Numbered from the stretch's first letter, positions 50,315 through 59,289 are shown. The stretch is DNA of 64,000 nt from VRUE01 sp963796705 (GCA_963796705.1 CAWCMK010000001.1:650697-714696); one strand, 5' to 3'. Notes: generated from the letters alone by a model not told the origin. Made by a program: numbers and translations.

Positions 50315-50419
50315 GGATTGCTCATCTTCTGCCTCCTTGGCGGGCGCGGTTCGTGAGATTCGAGTCTAGGTCGGTAACAGTGACAAGACGAGGTCCGAGC
50401 GGCTTTCGGTCCATCGATC

Positions 50420-50977
50420 TCAGACTGATGAGATAGCCAGCTGACGCAGGCTGGCGCGGCCCTCGGTGATGCTGTGATTGACCTTGGTCATCGTCCAACC
50501 GCGAAGTGCGGCGATCTCAGCGTAGGAGTAGCCGAGTCCGAACATGATCAGCGCGGCGCGCTGGTCGGGCTTCAAATGGGCCAGGGCGGCGCGCCTCTGA
50601 GCCAACAGTTCGCGGCATTCCGCCTCCGCAGCAGGATCTGAGTCCGGGTCGAGGAAGGCGTCGCCGAGGTCCGCTGTGCCGTTTCCGTCCCTGCGGGGGA
50701 CCGCGGTAATCGCGAGCTCGTTGCGGCGGTAAGAGCGCTTGGCAAAGCGCCAGGCCTCGCGCTTGATCGTGGTCAGGAGCCAGGGCAGCGGCTCGGCCGG
50801 CGGGCGGTATTTTTCGAGGAAGAGCGCGTAGGCAGAGTGGAGCGCTTCCTCGGCGTCGGCGTCGAGCTGGGCGTGGCGGCGGGCCTGGCGGATAAGCAGG
50901 GCGCCGTGGGTCGTCAGCAGCTCGGTGAGCAGCTTGCCGTTCGATGCCTGGCGGTGGGTGTCGGTCGTGCTCGCCAT
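50420..50977 (-). CDS. ECF-type RNA polymerase sigma factor
   Basis: ATG 50977 (MASTTDTHRQASNGKLLTEL); TTG 50983 is an alternative. About 185 residues. Region 2: IRQARRHAQLDADAEEALHS and PLPWLLTTIKREAWRFAKRS. Region 4: ALAHLKPDQRAALIMFGLGY and YAEIAALRGWTMTKVNHSIT. It has no attached anti-sigma part, unlike the fusion at 40521, and no adjacent anti-sigma gene is seen. It ends about 100 bases from the exported KGAV protein gene and is divergent from fic. Confidence 0.85.
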   Translation of the reverse strand: MASTTDTHRQASNGKLLTELLTTHGALLIRQARRHAQLDADAEEALHSAYALFLEKYRPPAEPLPWLLTTIKREAWRFAKRSYRRNELAITAVPRRDGNGTADLGDAFLDPDSDPAAEAECRELLAQRRAALAHLKPDQRAALIMFGLGYSYAEIAALRGWTMTKVNHSITEGRASLRQLAISSV

Positions 50978-51197
50978 CCGCAAGCAAGACGCACGCCAGC
51001 CGGCGTGCGATCCTCGGCGGGTGGCGAGTGCGGGCGGACGCCATTGAAGCGAGACACCCGGGCTGGGGGCGGGCGGAGGTGGGCAGGGGAATGTCCGAAG
51101 CGTAGATTCTGGTGAATGAGAGGGTCAAAGAGAAGGGACAGTTTAAGGGACAATTTGAAGGTGTAAATCGAAGAAAGTGCTCTAGCATGGGGACTTC

Positions 51198-52436
51198 ATG
51201 GCGAGTGCAGCGGACATTGCGAGGGACAGTGGACGGACCTTTCTAGACTCGCACTCCTGGGTTCGTTTCGAGCTTGACCTGAGCGAAATGCCGTGGCTGT
51301 TCTGGGAGCAGCTGGGAGAGGCAAAGTCGAAATGCCTGCATATCGAGACGACGCCGATCCCGCCGGGGGTGTCCGCAGAACTCTCCTCCATCTACCTGGC
51401 AAAAGGGGCGCTGGCGACGACGGCGATCGAGGGCAACACGCTTAACGAGGAGCAGGCCCTGCTGGCGGTCGAAGGACAGCTGCGGCTGCCGGTGAGCCAG
51501 GAGTACCAACGGCGTGAGATCGAGAACATCGTCGCCGCCTGCCGGCAGATCCAGGCCAAAGTGATGGAGAAGCGGGAATTCGAGATCACGCCGGAGCGAC
51601 TGGCGGCTTTGAACGAGCAGGTGCTGGCCGGACTGGAGCTGGAAGAGGGTGTGGTGCCGGGGAAAGTGCGGGAGGACAGCGTTGTGGTCGGCAACGTCTA
51701 CCGAGGCGCGCCTGCGGGGGACTGCGAGTTCCTGGTCGAGCGGCTCTGCGAATGGCTGAACGGCACAGACTTCGGAGGGGGTAGGGACCGACGCGAGAGG
51801 TTCATGCGGGCATTTCTGAGGGCGGTCCTGGCGCACGTCTACATCGCCTGGATCCATCCCTTTGGCGATGGCAACGGGCGAGTGGCACGGCTGGTCGAGT
51901 TCGGGGTGCTGAGCGCTGCCGGCGTGCCGGCGATCTCAGCCCAGCTGCTGTCAAACCACTACAACGCGACGCGCGAGCGCTACTACCGGCAGCTGAACCT
52001 GGCAAGCCGCTCTGGAGGACGACTGACCGACTTCCTGAGCTATGCCGTGGAGGGGTTCGTCGACGGGCTGGAAGAGCAGCTGAAGCGGGTACGGGAAGTG
52101 AACTACAACTTCGCCTGGCGTGAGTACGTCGATGAGCTTTTCGCCGGCCGGTCGACGGCCGCCAAACGACGAAGGCGGGAGCTGGTCCTGGCGCTGCCAA
52201 CCAAAGGGACGGTGAAACGCTCCGAGATCACGCGGCTGACACCCGAACTGGCGGTGCTATACGCAGACAAGGGGACAAAGACTGTGACCCGGGACCTGAA
52301 CGCTCTGGAGGAAATGGAGCTGATTGAGCGAAGCGCGGCGGGGGTGCGCGCCAGGTCAGAGGTCATGCTGGGCTTTCTGCCACCTGCGGTAGCCGAGGAG
52401 GAGGTGCCGCCGATGGGCGCCGATCGAGGCGGGTGA
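51198..52436 (+). CDS. Fic-domain protein (class II, N-terminal inhibitory motif)
   Basis: 412 residues. The Fic motif HPFGDGNGR is at 220-228 (His is the base for AMP transfer to a target hydroxyl). An inhibitory motif TTAIEGN (74-80, Glu78) matches [S/T]-x-x-x-E-[G/N] in the N-terminal helix, so the enzyme should be self-restrained. The C-terminus is a winged helix (LPTKGTVKRSEITRLTPELA, KTVTRDLNALEEMELIERSA) that may bind DNA and regulate its own gene. It is likely a stress or defence-linked AMPylator. Confidence 0.9.
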   Translation: MASAADIARDSGRTFLDSHSWVRFELDLSEMPWLFWEQLGEAKSKCLHIETTPIPPGVSAELSSIYLAKGALATTAIEGNTLNEEQALLAVEGQLRLPVSQEYQRREIENIVAACRQIQAKVMEKREFEITPERLAALNEQVLAGLELEEGVVPGKVREDSVVVGNVYRGAPAGDCEFLVERLCEWLNGTDFGGGRDRRERFMRAFLRAVLAHVYIAWIHPFGDGNGRVARLVEFGVLSAAGVPAISAQLLSNHYNATRERYYRQLNLASRSGGRLTDFLSYAVEGFVDGLEEQLKRVREVNYNFAWREYVDELFAGRSTAAKRRRRELVLALPTKGTVKRSEITRLTPELAVLYADKGTKTVTRDLNALEEMELIERSAAGVRARSEVMLGFLPPAVAEEEVPPMGADRGG

Positions 52437-52454
52437 GCAGCAGCCGCGGAAATG

Positions 52455-52670
52455 TCACTCGAGGTCGACGAGGCCGAGGGCGAGCCACTCATACTCATCG
52501 TTGACGACCGGAACCTCGTCGGGATAGGTCGAGGCCCAGAGGGCGCGTTGGTGGGCGCTCAAGAGGCCGGCGCGGAACTCGGCGAGCCGGTGCTCGGGGG
52601 TGAGGCCGCGGAGGTGGGCGAGGAAGTCGCGGTGAGGACGAACCGAAAGGCCGATTGTCGGTGAGGGCAT
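52455..52670 (-). CDS. Small conserved-looking protein of unknown function
   Basis: 71 residues from ATG 52670 (MPSPTIGLSVRPHRDFLAHL). The regular pattern RLAEFRAGLLSAHQRALWAS, then TYPDEVPVVNDEYEWLALGL, shows a genuine protein, with the Y-x-x-W-x-x-L-L end suggesting a helical packing motif. It faces the end of fic tail to tail (18-base gap). No family is recognised. It is preceded by a repeat-rich leader. Confidence 0.6.
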   Translation of the reverse strand: MPSPTIGLSVRPHRDFLAHLRGLTPEHRLAEFRAGLLSAHQRALWASTYPDEVPVVNDEYEWLALGLVDLE

Positions 52671-53074
52671 CTGAGCCTCCGTGTGAGGGGCTCCCACCGG
52701 CGCGGGAGCCGTCGCCCCCAAGCCGCACGCGGAGCGTGCGAAAATTCAGTCGCGTGTCCTCGGCTCCCGCGATCAGGCGGGCGTCCTCCGCTCTCGGGCG
52801 AGCGCAATCATGAGGACTCGTGATCTTGCGCTCGCCCTGATCAGTACTCAGCTTCGCTCCACGACGCGAGGGATAAGACTGTGATCGCTTGCTTCGCTCC
52901 GCCTCGCGGCGCGTCCGGGCGCCCTTGCCGAAGTCATGAGATGAATTTCGTGCTTCGCTCGCGGCGCAGAAAGAATCAGATTGCGACTGCTTGCTTGGTC
53001 CGCACTCAGGAGGGGCGATGGGAGGCGCAACGGGTCTCCGGCTCCCCAGCAGCCTCGCGCGAGGACTGGAGAAC
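52671..53074 (-). repeat. Repeat-rich leader with hairpin
   Basis: About 400 bases without a supported gene. The arms GGGCGAGCGCAA (52796-52807) and TTGCGCTCGCCC (52826-52837) form a perfect 12-bp stem that can extend inward. The block CCGCACGCGGAGCGTGCGA (about 52722-52741) recurs in related form at 55009 and 57917. The style matches the leaders at 44543-46422. Confidence 0.55.
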
Positions 53075-53470
53075 TCAGCCCGGCAGCAGTTCAAACCCCT
53101 GGCGGGTGAAGTCGGCGTCGAGCGCCAGGGCGGTGCGGAGGTCGAGGCGGCGCATCAACTCGAAGCTGACGTAATCGATGAGGGAGGAGCGGCGGCGCAG
53201 CGCCCGCAGATGAGCAGCGGCAGCCGCGTCGTGGAGGTCGGCGTCGACCCAGACGAGCTGCAGGACGGGAGCGATGTCCTCGAGCAGGGCTCGCACGGAG
53301 CGGGCACCGAGGCGCCGGTGTGCAAGCGCCTCGGTCTCAACCAGGACGTAGTTGTGGGTGATCGCCTCGCGGTCGCGAAGCGTCTGGGCCATGGCCGTCG
53401 CAACGCGCTGGTGCTCGGCGGCATCGCGGTCGAGGAAGGCAAGCAACCCCGATGTGTCGAGGAAGATCAA
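53075..53470 (-). CDS. vapC: VapC-type PIN-domain ribonuclease toxin
   Basis: 131 residues. MIFLDTSGLLAFLDRDAAEH holds the first Asp, TLRDREAITHNYVLVETEAL the Glu, RSSLIDYVSFELMRRLDLRT the conserved D-x-x-S and acidic positions, and ALALDADFTRQGF the last Asp. This is a complete PIN active site. Its start overlaps the antitoxin stop (ATGA), the standard VapBC layout. Confidence 0.88.
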   Translation of the reverse strand: MIFLDTSGLLAFLDRDAAEHQRVATAMAQTLRDREAITHNYVLVETEALAHRRLGARSVRALLEDIAPVLQLVWVDADLHDAAAAAHLRALRRRSSLIDYVSFELMRRLDLRTALALDADFTRQGFELLPG

Positions 53471-53718
53471 TCGCGGCGAGGCTTTGAGATCGTCTCAGCC
53501 AGGTAATCATCATGGCGCTCGGCGAGATCACCAACGCCGGATGCACCGGAGCCGGCGGCGGCCAGCGCCCTCTCGACGGCGGTGTCGCCTCCCCCCTGGG
53601 CAAGGAGCGAGGTCAGCGCCTCGCGGACGATGGCGGCCTTGGAGGTGCCGCGCCGACGCGCCTCGCGCTCCAGCGCGGCGGCCTGATCCTCGGGCAGCTG
53701 GATGATCGTGCGAACCAT
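53467..53718 (-). CDS. vapB: Ribbon-helix-helix antitoxin (VapB/CopG type)
   Basis: 83 residues from ATG 53718: MVRTIIQLPEDQAAALEREA then RRRGTSKAAIVREALTSLLA, the RHH strand-helix-helix pattern, followed by a flexible tail (SGASGVGDLAERHDDYLAET) that would bind the toxin. It should repress its own operon. Confidence 0.88.
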   Translation of the reverse strand: MVRTIIQLPEDQAAALEREARRRGTSKAAIVREALTSLLAQGGGDTAVERALAAAGSGASGVGDLAERHDDYLAETISKPRRD

Positions 53719-53923
53719 AGAGATCGGATGATATCGCTGGGCTCTTGACTGATGACATATATGGCCGCCCTGCGCGACACCTGAATTCAGGAACCGGCCT
53801 GGAAAGCCGGCAATTCGGCGATCGTGACGAGCGACCGAAGGGGGCCCGTGAGCAACGGGGTGGACCAATGCAGGCGTCCAACGCTGCTTGGGAGAGGGCC
53901 CTCGTTGCGCTCCTCTTGACGAG

Positions 53924-54193
53924 CTAAGCGCCGCCGCGCAGTCGCTCGGCCTCGTCGCGGATCTGCTCCTCGCTGAACGGCTTCCAGTGCCCGTAGGTCG
54001 CCCAGGCATGGGCGGAGAGGCCAATGCCCCAGCCGAGAATCGGGAACACCGGCCAGAAGAGGCCGCCGGTCAGCGCCCAGACGCCGATCAGTAAGAGGTT
54101 GACGACCACATAGGCCCGTGCATGGAGGGCAAAGCAGCGCTTCTTGATCAGCTGGTAGATGGCCCGGCGCCGCAGCTCGTCGTCGGTTCTCAA
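53924..54193 (-). CDS. 2TM-domain protein
   Basis: 89 residues. A charged N-terminal helix (MRTDDELRRRAIYQLIKKRC) and a short loop lead to two hydrophobic helices (AYVVVNLLLIGVWALTGGLF and FPILGWGIGLSAHAWATYGH), then a basic/acidic tail. This is the 2TM domain pattern (h-x-x-h...FxxHxxxYxxVN). Its promoter region holds GTCTAGA, as does that of the PadR gene. Confidence 0.8.
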   Translation of the reverse strand: MRTDDELRRRAIYQLIKKRCFALHARAYVVVNLLLIGVWALTGGLFWPVFPILGWGIGLSAHAWATYGHWKPFSEEQIRDEAERLRGGA

Positions 54194-54248
54194 TTTCGTT
54201 CTCCTCCCATCGATGCAGATGCGTTAGGAGCAATACTAGTAAATAGAC

Positions 54249-54258
54249 GGTCTAGAAT
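54249..54258 (-). promoter_or_regulatory. Candidate PadR operator/promoter region
   Basis: GGTCTAGAAT lies in an unusually AT-rich stretch (54231-54270) that contains -10-like TATATT. The half-palindrome TCTAG recurs at 54855-54860 and 54890-54893 next to padR. Shared sites would be expected if PadR controls both genes. Confidence 0.45.
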
Positions 54259-54345
54259 ATATTATCGGTTCGCGAAGCTTATCCCGCGGCCCTCGAAAGG
54301 CGGTCAACAGGCCGGGCCAGCTGCTTGCGGGGATTGGCGAACCGC

Positions 54346-54849
54346 TCAGCCGAGCTTCGACCAGAAGCGCACGTACTCACGCTCGTGACCGATCCCTGCC
54401 TCGAGGGCGAGGAGCATTCCCCTGGGGATGTCGCCCTTACTCAGTTCGCGGTGGAGCTCCCGGTAGCCGGCGAGGCGCTGACGATGCGCCTCGAGCTGGG
54501 CGGGAGCGACGCGAGACGGATCAGCACCGAGGAAGGTCTTGAGGATGCCGAGATCACGTAGCTCAATCAGCTCGGCGGTTGGCTCGGAGAGCCAGCTCTG
54601 CAGGGCACGGCGACCCGCGGCGGTGATGGCGTAGGTCCGGCGACGCCGCCCCGTCCGCTCGCGCCGCTCGCTGAGCAGTCCATCCTCGGTCAATTTGGCC
54701 GTCTCCGTGTAGAGCTGGGCATGCTGCAAGGACCAGAAGTGGCCGACCGAGGCCGCGGCACGGTTTTTCAGCTCGTAGGGGGTGCCCGGCCCGTGCTGGA
54801 GGAGTCCGAGGACGATGTAGGAGGTCGGGGTTAGGGAACGTTTGCTCAC
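54346..54849 (-). CDS. PadR-family transcriptional regulator
   Basis: 167 residues. SYIVLGLLQHGPGTPYELKN, then WSLQHAQLYTETAKLTEDGL and RRRRTYAITAAGRRALQSWL are the PadR winged helix (Y-x-L, then a wing with K/R-x-Y-x-I-T-x-x-G). The C-terminal helical domain follows. It probably represses itself and the downstream 2TM gene on the same strand. A TCTAGAC site starts 5 bases before the start codon. Confidence 0.87.
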   Translation of the reverse strand: MSKRSLTPTSYIVLGLLQHGPGTPYELKNRAAASVGHFWSLQHAQLYTETAKLTEDGLLSERRERTGRRRRTYAITAAGRRALQSWLSEPTAELIELRDLGILKTFLGADPSRVAPAQLEAHRQRLAGYRELHRELSKGDIPRGMLLALEAGIGHEREYVRFWSKLG

Positions 54850-55776
54850 GACGATCTAGACTGGATGGTGTAGTAGAGCCCGTCGAAGTCTAGTGACAGA
54901 CCGACCGCCTGCAGCCGGTGGGGAAGACCGACGCCGAGGACTCGACCAAGCCAACGGCGGTCCATCGGGGAGCTCGCAGGAGTGCGGGGGCCGTCGCCCG
55001 CAAGCCGCACACGCAGCGTGCGAGGATCGGGGTACCGGCGAGCGCGGAGGGTCAGCTCGAGCGATCTGGATGACGCTGTTGCTGGCCGTTGGGCAACGCG
55101 ACCGCAGCAAGGGGCCAGCTGGCAACAAGTCCGTTGCCGGCGCCCTGCACGCCGCCGCGACCGTCGAAGGACTTGGAGACCGCGGCCGCTGCGAGGGGAG
55201 TCGGTTCGAGCGCCTCCGAACTGGCTGAGAGGAACGCGCCGAGACCGAAAAGCAGGAGGCAGGCAATCAGCAGGGTAGCGGTGCGACGTGCATTGGTGAT
55301 CTCCTTTGGCCGGGATCTGTTGGCGGTAGGCAGGACCTCGATGAAGTCGACGTAGGACGCTCGAGGCGGGCGAGACGAGTTCGTAGGTCAGCGTCTTGGT
55401 GGCGCCGTGAGAATCGGCGGCGGTGAGGGTGGCAAGGAGGGCGCCCGAGCCGGGGCTCAGAGCCGAGCCGTTGGATTTCGCGCTGGGCCAAGTGCCGGGT
55501 CAGGAGGTGAGCCGGGAGGCGGTGCTGAGGTCTGGGCGGTCGGCGGCAAGGCAGTGCCCAGAGCCCAATCGACGACCTCGGCCAGCGCCCGGTCGGTGGC
55601 TGTTTGACGCTGTGGCGGAGGCGCGGCGGCGGCGGACCGGGGGTGTGCGCCGAAGGGGGCCGGGTAGCCGCCGCGGCAGAGGCCAGTGCCGCGAGGGAGG
55701 AAGTCGGCGGCGATCTGAGATCTCTCTACCTGAGGATGCTCGTCCAGAACAGTCCCGGGAGACTCTTTGACGGCAA
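54850..55776 (-). pseudogene. Decayed second copy of pilin-like and TcpC-like conjugation genes
   Basis: At about 55292-55060 (minus) a frame one base off an ATG with AAGGAG upstream reads TATLLIACLLLFGLGAFLSA, then AAAAVSKSFDGRGGVQGAGN, matching the pilin-like protein at 37563 (AVTKSLSASGGGGGNVAGAG). At about 55320-55600 the bases for EVLPTANR-type ends, IDFIEVL and TLTYE repeat those of the TcpC-like gene at 37981 in the same gene order. Frameshifts and gaps break both. The block CCGCACACGCAGCGTGCGAG (55009-55028) repeats that at 57917. Confidence 0.6.
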
Positions 55777-56889
55777 TCAGTTCAGCAGGCGACCACCTGC
55801 ATACGTCCTCGGGATCTGGGTTGACGACCATTTTCCCGGCACGGGAAGGTTGCCGCGGAGGATCACTGCGGCAACCCGGGAGGGGAAGGCGGGATCGCTT
55901 AGACCGGACAAGCGCGGCTCGAGCAGGAGGATGTCGTTGGCAAGGACACCGGGCGGCGCATCCCTGCGGGTCATGTCCAAGATCACCAGGATCGAGAGCT
56001 GGCGACCGCCGCCGCTTGCGTACTGAGTGGTCTGCCCCAGGTATGCGATCGCGGTTTCAGCGGTCACGGGCCGATCCTTGGCGATCTTGAGCTCCGCCAC
56101 CACGCCATCGTGGACGAGATCGGTCGCGCCGCCGCCCTGCCAGCTGTGCTCGATCACGCGCCCGCCGAGCGCACTGGTCATCTTCAAGCGCTTGCACATC
56201 TCCCGCTGAAAATCACCCTCGGTCGGCTCGGCGCCTTCCGGGAACTCGCGGTCGGCCTGAATCTGGTCCCCCGCTCTCGAGAGCTCGGCGAGAAAGCGAG
56301 CGAAGGCATCACGCTCGGCGGGTGCGGTGCCCTCCGCATCGAGCTTGGCGAGAATCTCGGCGAGGCGGGTATCGAGTGCCGGCGAGCGCCCGGAGCAGGA
56401 TTCGCGGGAGCGTAGCTCGAGACGGGGAGTTCCGAAGAGCTCGAGCGTGCTGGTGTTGCCCTGGCCACTCAACTCCGCGTCGATGTCGAACAGTACCGTG
56501 TCGGGCGGCTCGCCAGGTCTTGGGCGAACGGTGAAAGAACCCGCTCCGGTCGTGACCCAAAGCCCAGACTCGTCCCGAGGGGGGCGCAGAAGCTCGATGT
56601 CGGCGAGATCGACAGAGGTACGAGTGCGAGGCCGGAAGTGCACGGTCAAGCAGGGCAACTCTGGGGGCCAGTCGAACACACGAGCGTCGACTTGCAGCCT
56701 GTGGACGCGATCACCTCGGAGCGAGTGAGAAGCGTCCGAGGGAATGCCGTCGACGGTGATGGTCAGGGCAGCGCGTGGGGGGTAGCGAGATCGGCATCGA
56801 TCCGCTGAGCGAGGGATGGCGGACGGCGATTTTCGGACAGGTGTGAGCGAAACCCGAGCACGGAAACGCGCGCCGGCAATCGCCGGCAT
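55777..56889 (-). CDS. Protein with a PD-(D/E)XK nuclease-like domain
   Basis: 370 residues from ATG 56889 (AGAGG about 7 bases before it). The first 150 residues have no recognised fold. From about residue 200 TEGDFQREMCKRLKMTSALG and GRVIEHSWQGGGATDLVHDG then VVAELKIAKDRPVTAETAIA form the core of a restriction-endonuclease-like fold: Asp in ATDL and E-x-K in AELKIAK, 10 residues apart. AYLGQTTQYASGGGRQLSIL and LVILDMTRRDA continue it. It could be a cargo nuclease with a defence role. The catalytic assignment is an inference from the motif. Confidence 0.65.
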   Translation of the reverse strand: MPAIAGARFRARVSLTPVRKSPSAIPRSADRCRSRYPPRAALTITVDGIPSDASHSLRGDRVHRLQVDARVFDWPPELPCLTVHFRPRTRTSVDLADIELLRPPRDESGLWVTTGAGSFTVRPRPGEPPDTVLFDIDAELSGQGNTSTLELFGTPRLELRSRESCSGRSPALDTRLAEILAKLDAEGTAPAERDAFARFLAELSRAGDQIQADREFPEGAEPTEGDFQREMCKRLKMTSALGGRVIEHSWQGGGATDLVHDGVVAELKIAKDRPVTAETAIAYLGQTTQYASGGGRQLSILVILDMTRRDAPPGVLANDILLLEPRLSGLSDPAFPSRVAAVILRGNLPVPGKWSSTQIPRTYAGGRLLN

Positions 56890-57034
56890 CTACTGACCTC
56901 TACTTGCGATCGGAGGCGCCATCGCGGTTTGAGAACGGTCGGCTGACGAGAGGCGGGCGACGCTTGCGCGAGTTCCACGGTCGGAGGAGGAGGCGCGGCG
57001 AATCCTGATCGGTATCGGAACTCACGCTTCCGAC

Positions 57035-57445
57035 CTAGCTGTATTCACCCCAGTCGCGGGGGAGGTACCAGTTGGGCTTCCAGCTGACGAATTCTGACGG
57101 TAGGAAGTCGTGGCCGGACAGCTCGATCTTCAGCACTCGGGCGGGCAGAAGAGTGAGAGGGTGGGGCCCGGCCCGGCTGTCGGAATCGAAGTCCCAGAAA
57201 TGGTAGCGATCGGACTTGTCGCGAGCGCGCTTGAAAGGGCCAAAGTCCATCGGGGCGCAGGTGCGAACCAGTTGGCTGTCGTCGTCATCTTTGGAGATGA
57301 AGGTGACCGTGACGCAGTGAAGATTGCGAACCGCGTCGACGAAAACCTCGTGACTTGGGTGGATCGGATGTCGGGATTTGTAAGTCGTGGCGGTATCCTG
57401 AAAATGGTGGGGGTATGAGTTCTCACAACCACGACCGCAATTCAA
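57035..57445 (-). CDS. Small protein, conserved in style, start uncertain
   Basis: From TTG 57445 about 136 residues; no ATG lies in frame before the domain. HPIHPSHEVFVDAVRNLHCV, TVTFISKDDDDSQLVRTCAP, MDFGPFKRARDKSDRYHFWD and GHDFLPSEFVSWKPNWYLPR form a compact domain with a C-A-P-M-D-x-G-P block I associate with small proteins near restriction or defence genes; I do not know its function. It might be truncated at its 5' end, because the sequence before it (57446-57500) is not protein-like. Confidence 0.55.
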   Translation of the reverse strand: MNCGRGCENSYPHHFQDTATTYKSRHPIHPSHEVFVDAVRNLHCVTVTFISKDDDDSQLVRTCAPMDFGPFKRARDKSDRYHFWDFDSDSRAGPHPLTLLPARVLKIELSGHDFLPSEFVSWKPNWYLPRDWGEYS

Positions 57446-58230
57446 TCGAGACTTAGTCGAACTCTCTAGCTCAAGTTGGTGTCGAGGGTGTTCTCGAAAA
57501 CTCGTGCTCGAGAGACAGCTAACTGACGACAGGCAGCTGACCTGGACAGCGTGAGATCGCTGCCTGGTCCTGCCAGCCCCCAGAACTTGGGTACGGCTTC
57601 CGCCCCCTCGCGGGGCTCGAGACGACCGCGGGGCTTTGCCGGGGAGGGGGAGTCGAGGCGGTTGGCGGCGATCGAGTGAGCCGGGCGCTTGCCGCCATCG
57701 AGCCCCCGCCACTGGCGGAAGCCGAGGCGACCGTTGGTCGCGACCGCGCGGCCCTTGCGCAGGTAGCTCGGGTGGATCTAGGCCCGAGGGCCGAAGGCGG
57801 CGACGTGTTCGATGTAGAGCGGCTCGTCCTTGGCGGCGTTCGGGACCTTGGCCTCCTCCGAGTCCCCCACGCCTGGCTCGACCCGCAACGACCTGGCATC
57901 AGAACCCTCGATCAGATCCGCACGCGGAGCGCGGGAGGATCGGGGTGCCGGCGAGCGCGGACTGCGGAGCTCGAGGCGTGAAAGGCCTGCGCGACCTAAG
58001 CGTGGGGCCGGGGCGCCCGTGGAGCGCGCGCTCGCGCAGCAAGACGAAGAGCGGCAGGGCGAAGTAGAGCCGCCGAGCAGCGAGTCGGGGTCCGGCGCGC
58101 ACCAGGAGCGCATTCGGACCTGAAAGGCGCTAAAGCGGGACCGAGTTCGATCGCAGACCGAATCGGGTGACCGATAGCGCCCAGGAGTTCGCCGAGATAC
58201 GGCCGAATACCAGCAGCGAGACTATGTGCG
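57446..58230 (-). pseudogene. Relic region with a decayed SSB gene
   Basis: Between about 57590 and 57900 the minus strand carries pieces of an SSB-like gene: YLRKGRAV-A-NGRLGFRQW and KRPAHSIAANRLD against YLRKGRAVAVSGRLRFREW and KRSAHSIAADRVD of the protein at 42080, with frame breaks. The rest has repeat blocks only (GGATCGGGGTGCCGGCGAGC at 57940-57959 repeats 55028). With 54850-55776 it marks a second, older element. Confidence 0.6.
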
Positions 58231-59289
58231 GTGGTGCCTGCAGCGGACGCAATCGCGGTGTTCTCGGCGCTCGTCACCTACGAGCGGCAAATCGTGCCCC
58301 TCGTGCGCGGCGAGCTGGGGCGCTGGGAGGCCCGCGCCGCGACGATCCCCGACCCTGACCTGCGCGCGGCGGCGCTCTCGGCGCTGCGCGAGAAGGGCCA
58401 GAACGCCGAGGCGACGGCTGTCTTCGCGATCCTGGCACCGCGGGCCAACCGAGTCGGGGCGCTGCGAGCGATCGTAGCCCTGCAGACCGCGATCGACTAC
58501 CTGGACACGCTCGGCGAGCAGCCGGTTGATGACCCCCTGGCGGACGGCCTGGCGTTGCACAGCGCCCTTTGTGACGCCGTCTCCCCCGGCGCCCGGACCA
58601 GAGACTGGTACAGACTTCACCCCCAGCGTGAGGACGGCGACTACCTGGCCGCGCTGGTCGCCGGGTGCCAGGAGCAGATGGCGGGGCTGCCTGCAACCGA
58701 TGCGGTGCTGGCGCGGCTGCGGAGCGCGGCAAGGCGCTGCGGCGAAGGCCAGAGCTACACCCACACAGCCGGCGCGAGGGGCGGCGATGAGATCGAAACC
58801 TGGGCCATCCGCCAAGAGTTCTCGTCGGGATATCTCTGGTGGGAGCTGGCGGCCGGCGCCAGCTCCTCGGTGGCGGCGCATGCACTGATCGCCGGGGCCG
58901 CCGACCCGAAGACGACCACCGAGGAGGCGCGGCTGATCGACGCCGCCTACTTCCCTGCGATCGGCGCGCTGACTGTGTTGCTCGACGACCTGGTCGACCG
59001 TGACGAGGACCTCGCAGCCGGCGAGCACAACTACCTGAGCTACTGCGCGAGCCCGGAGGAGGCGGCGAACCGGATCGCCCTGCTCGCCGGTCGGGCCAGA
59101 GCCGCGACCGGCGACCTCCGCCGAGCCCGCCGGCACCGGGCAATTCTCGCCGGCGTCGCGGCCTTCTACCTGAGCGCAGCCCCGGCGACCAGCGAGTACG
59201 CTCGCCCGACCAGGGAGCGTCTGCTTGAGTCACTGGATCCCACCATGCGCCTGATGACGGCCGCCATACGCCTGCGCCGCCGTGGCTGA
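58231..59289 (+). CDS. DUF2600 family protein (tetraprenyl-beta-curcumene synthase-like terpene synthase)
   Basis: 352 residues. VALQTAIDYLDTLGEQPVDD (near 90) and GALTVLLDDLVDRDEDLAAG (near 252) give two Asp-rich regions at the spacing of the DUF2600/YtpB family, and EFSSGYLWWELAAGASSSVA lies between them. YtpB of Bacillus makes a C35 terpene from a prenyl diphosphate. GTG 58231 gives MVPAADAIAVFSALVTYERQ. It overlaps the following uppS-like gene by 8 bases, so the product of that enzyme is likely the substrate or shares a pool. Confidence 0.78.
   Translation: MVPAADAIAVFSALVTYERQIVPLVRGELGRWEARAATIPDPDLRAAALSALREKGQNAEATAVFAILAPRANRVGALRAIVALQTAIDYLDTLGEQPVDDPLADGLALHSALCDAVSPGARTRDWYRLHPQREDGDYLAALVAGCQEQMAGLPATDAVLARLRSAARRCGEGQSYTHTAGARGGDEIETWAIRQEFSSGYLWWELAAGASSSVAAHALIAGAADPKTTTEEARLIDAAYFPAIGALTVLLDDLVDRDEDLAAGEHNYLSYCASPEEAANRIALLAGRARAATGDLRRARRHRAILAGVAAFYLSAAPATSEYARPTRERLLESLDPTMRLMTAAIRLRRRG

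Noticed and set aside
57035..57712. A 225-residue form of the 57035 protein
   Set aside because: The first 90 residues overlap the SSB relic and have no conserved pattern; only the C-terminal domain is convincing.
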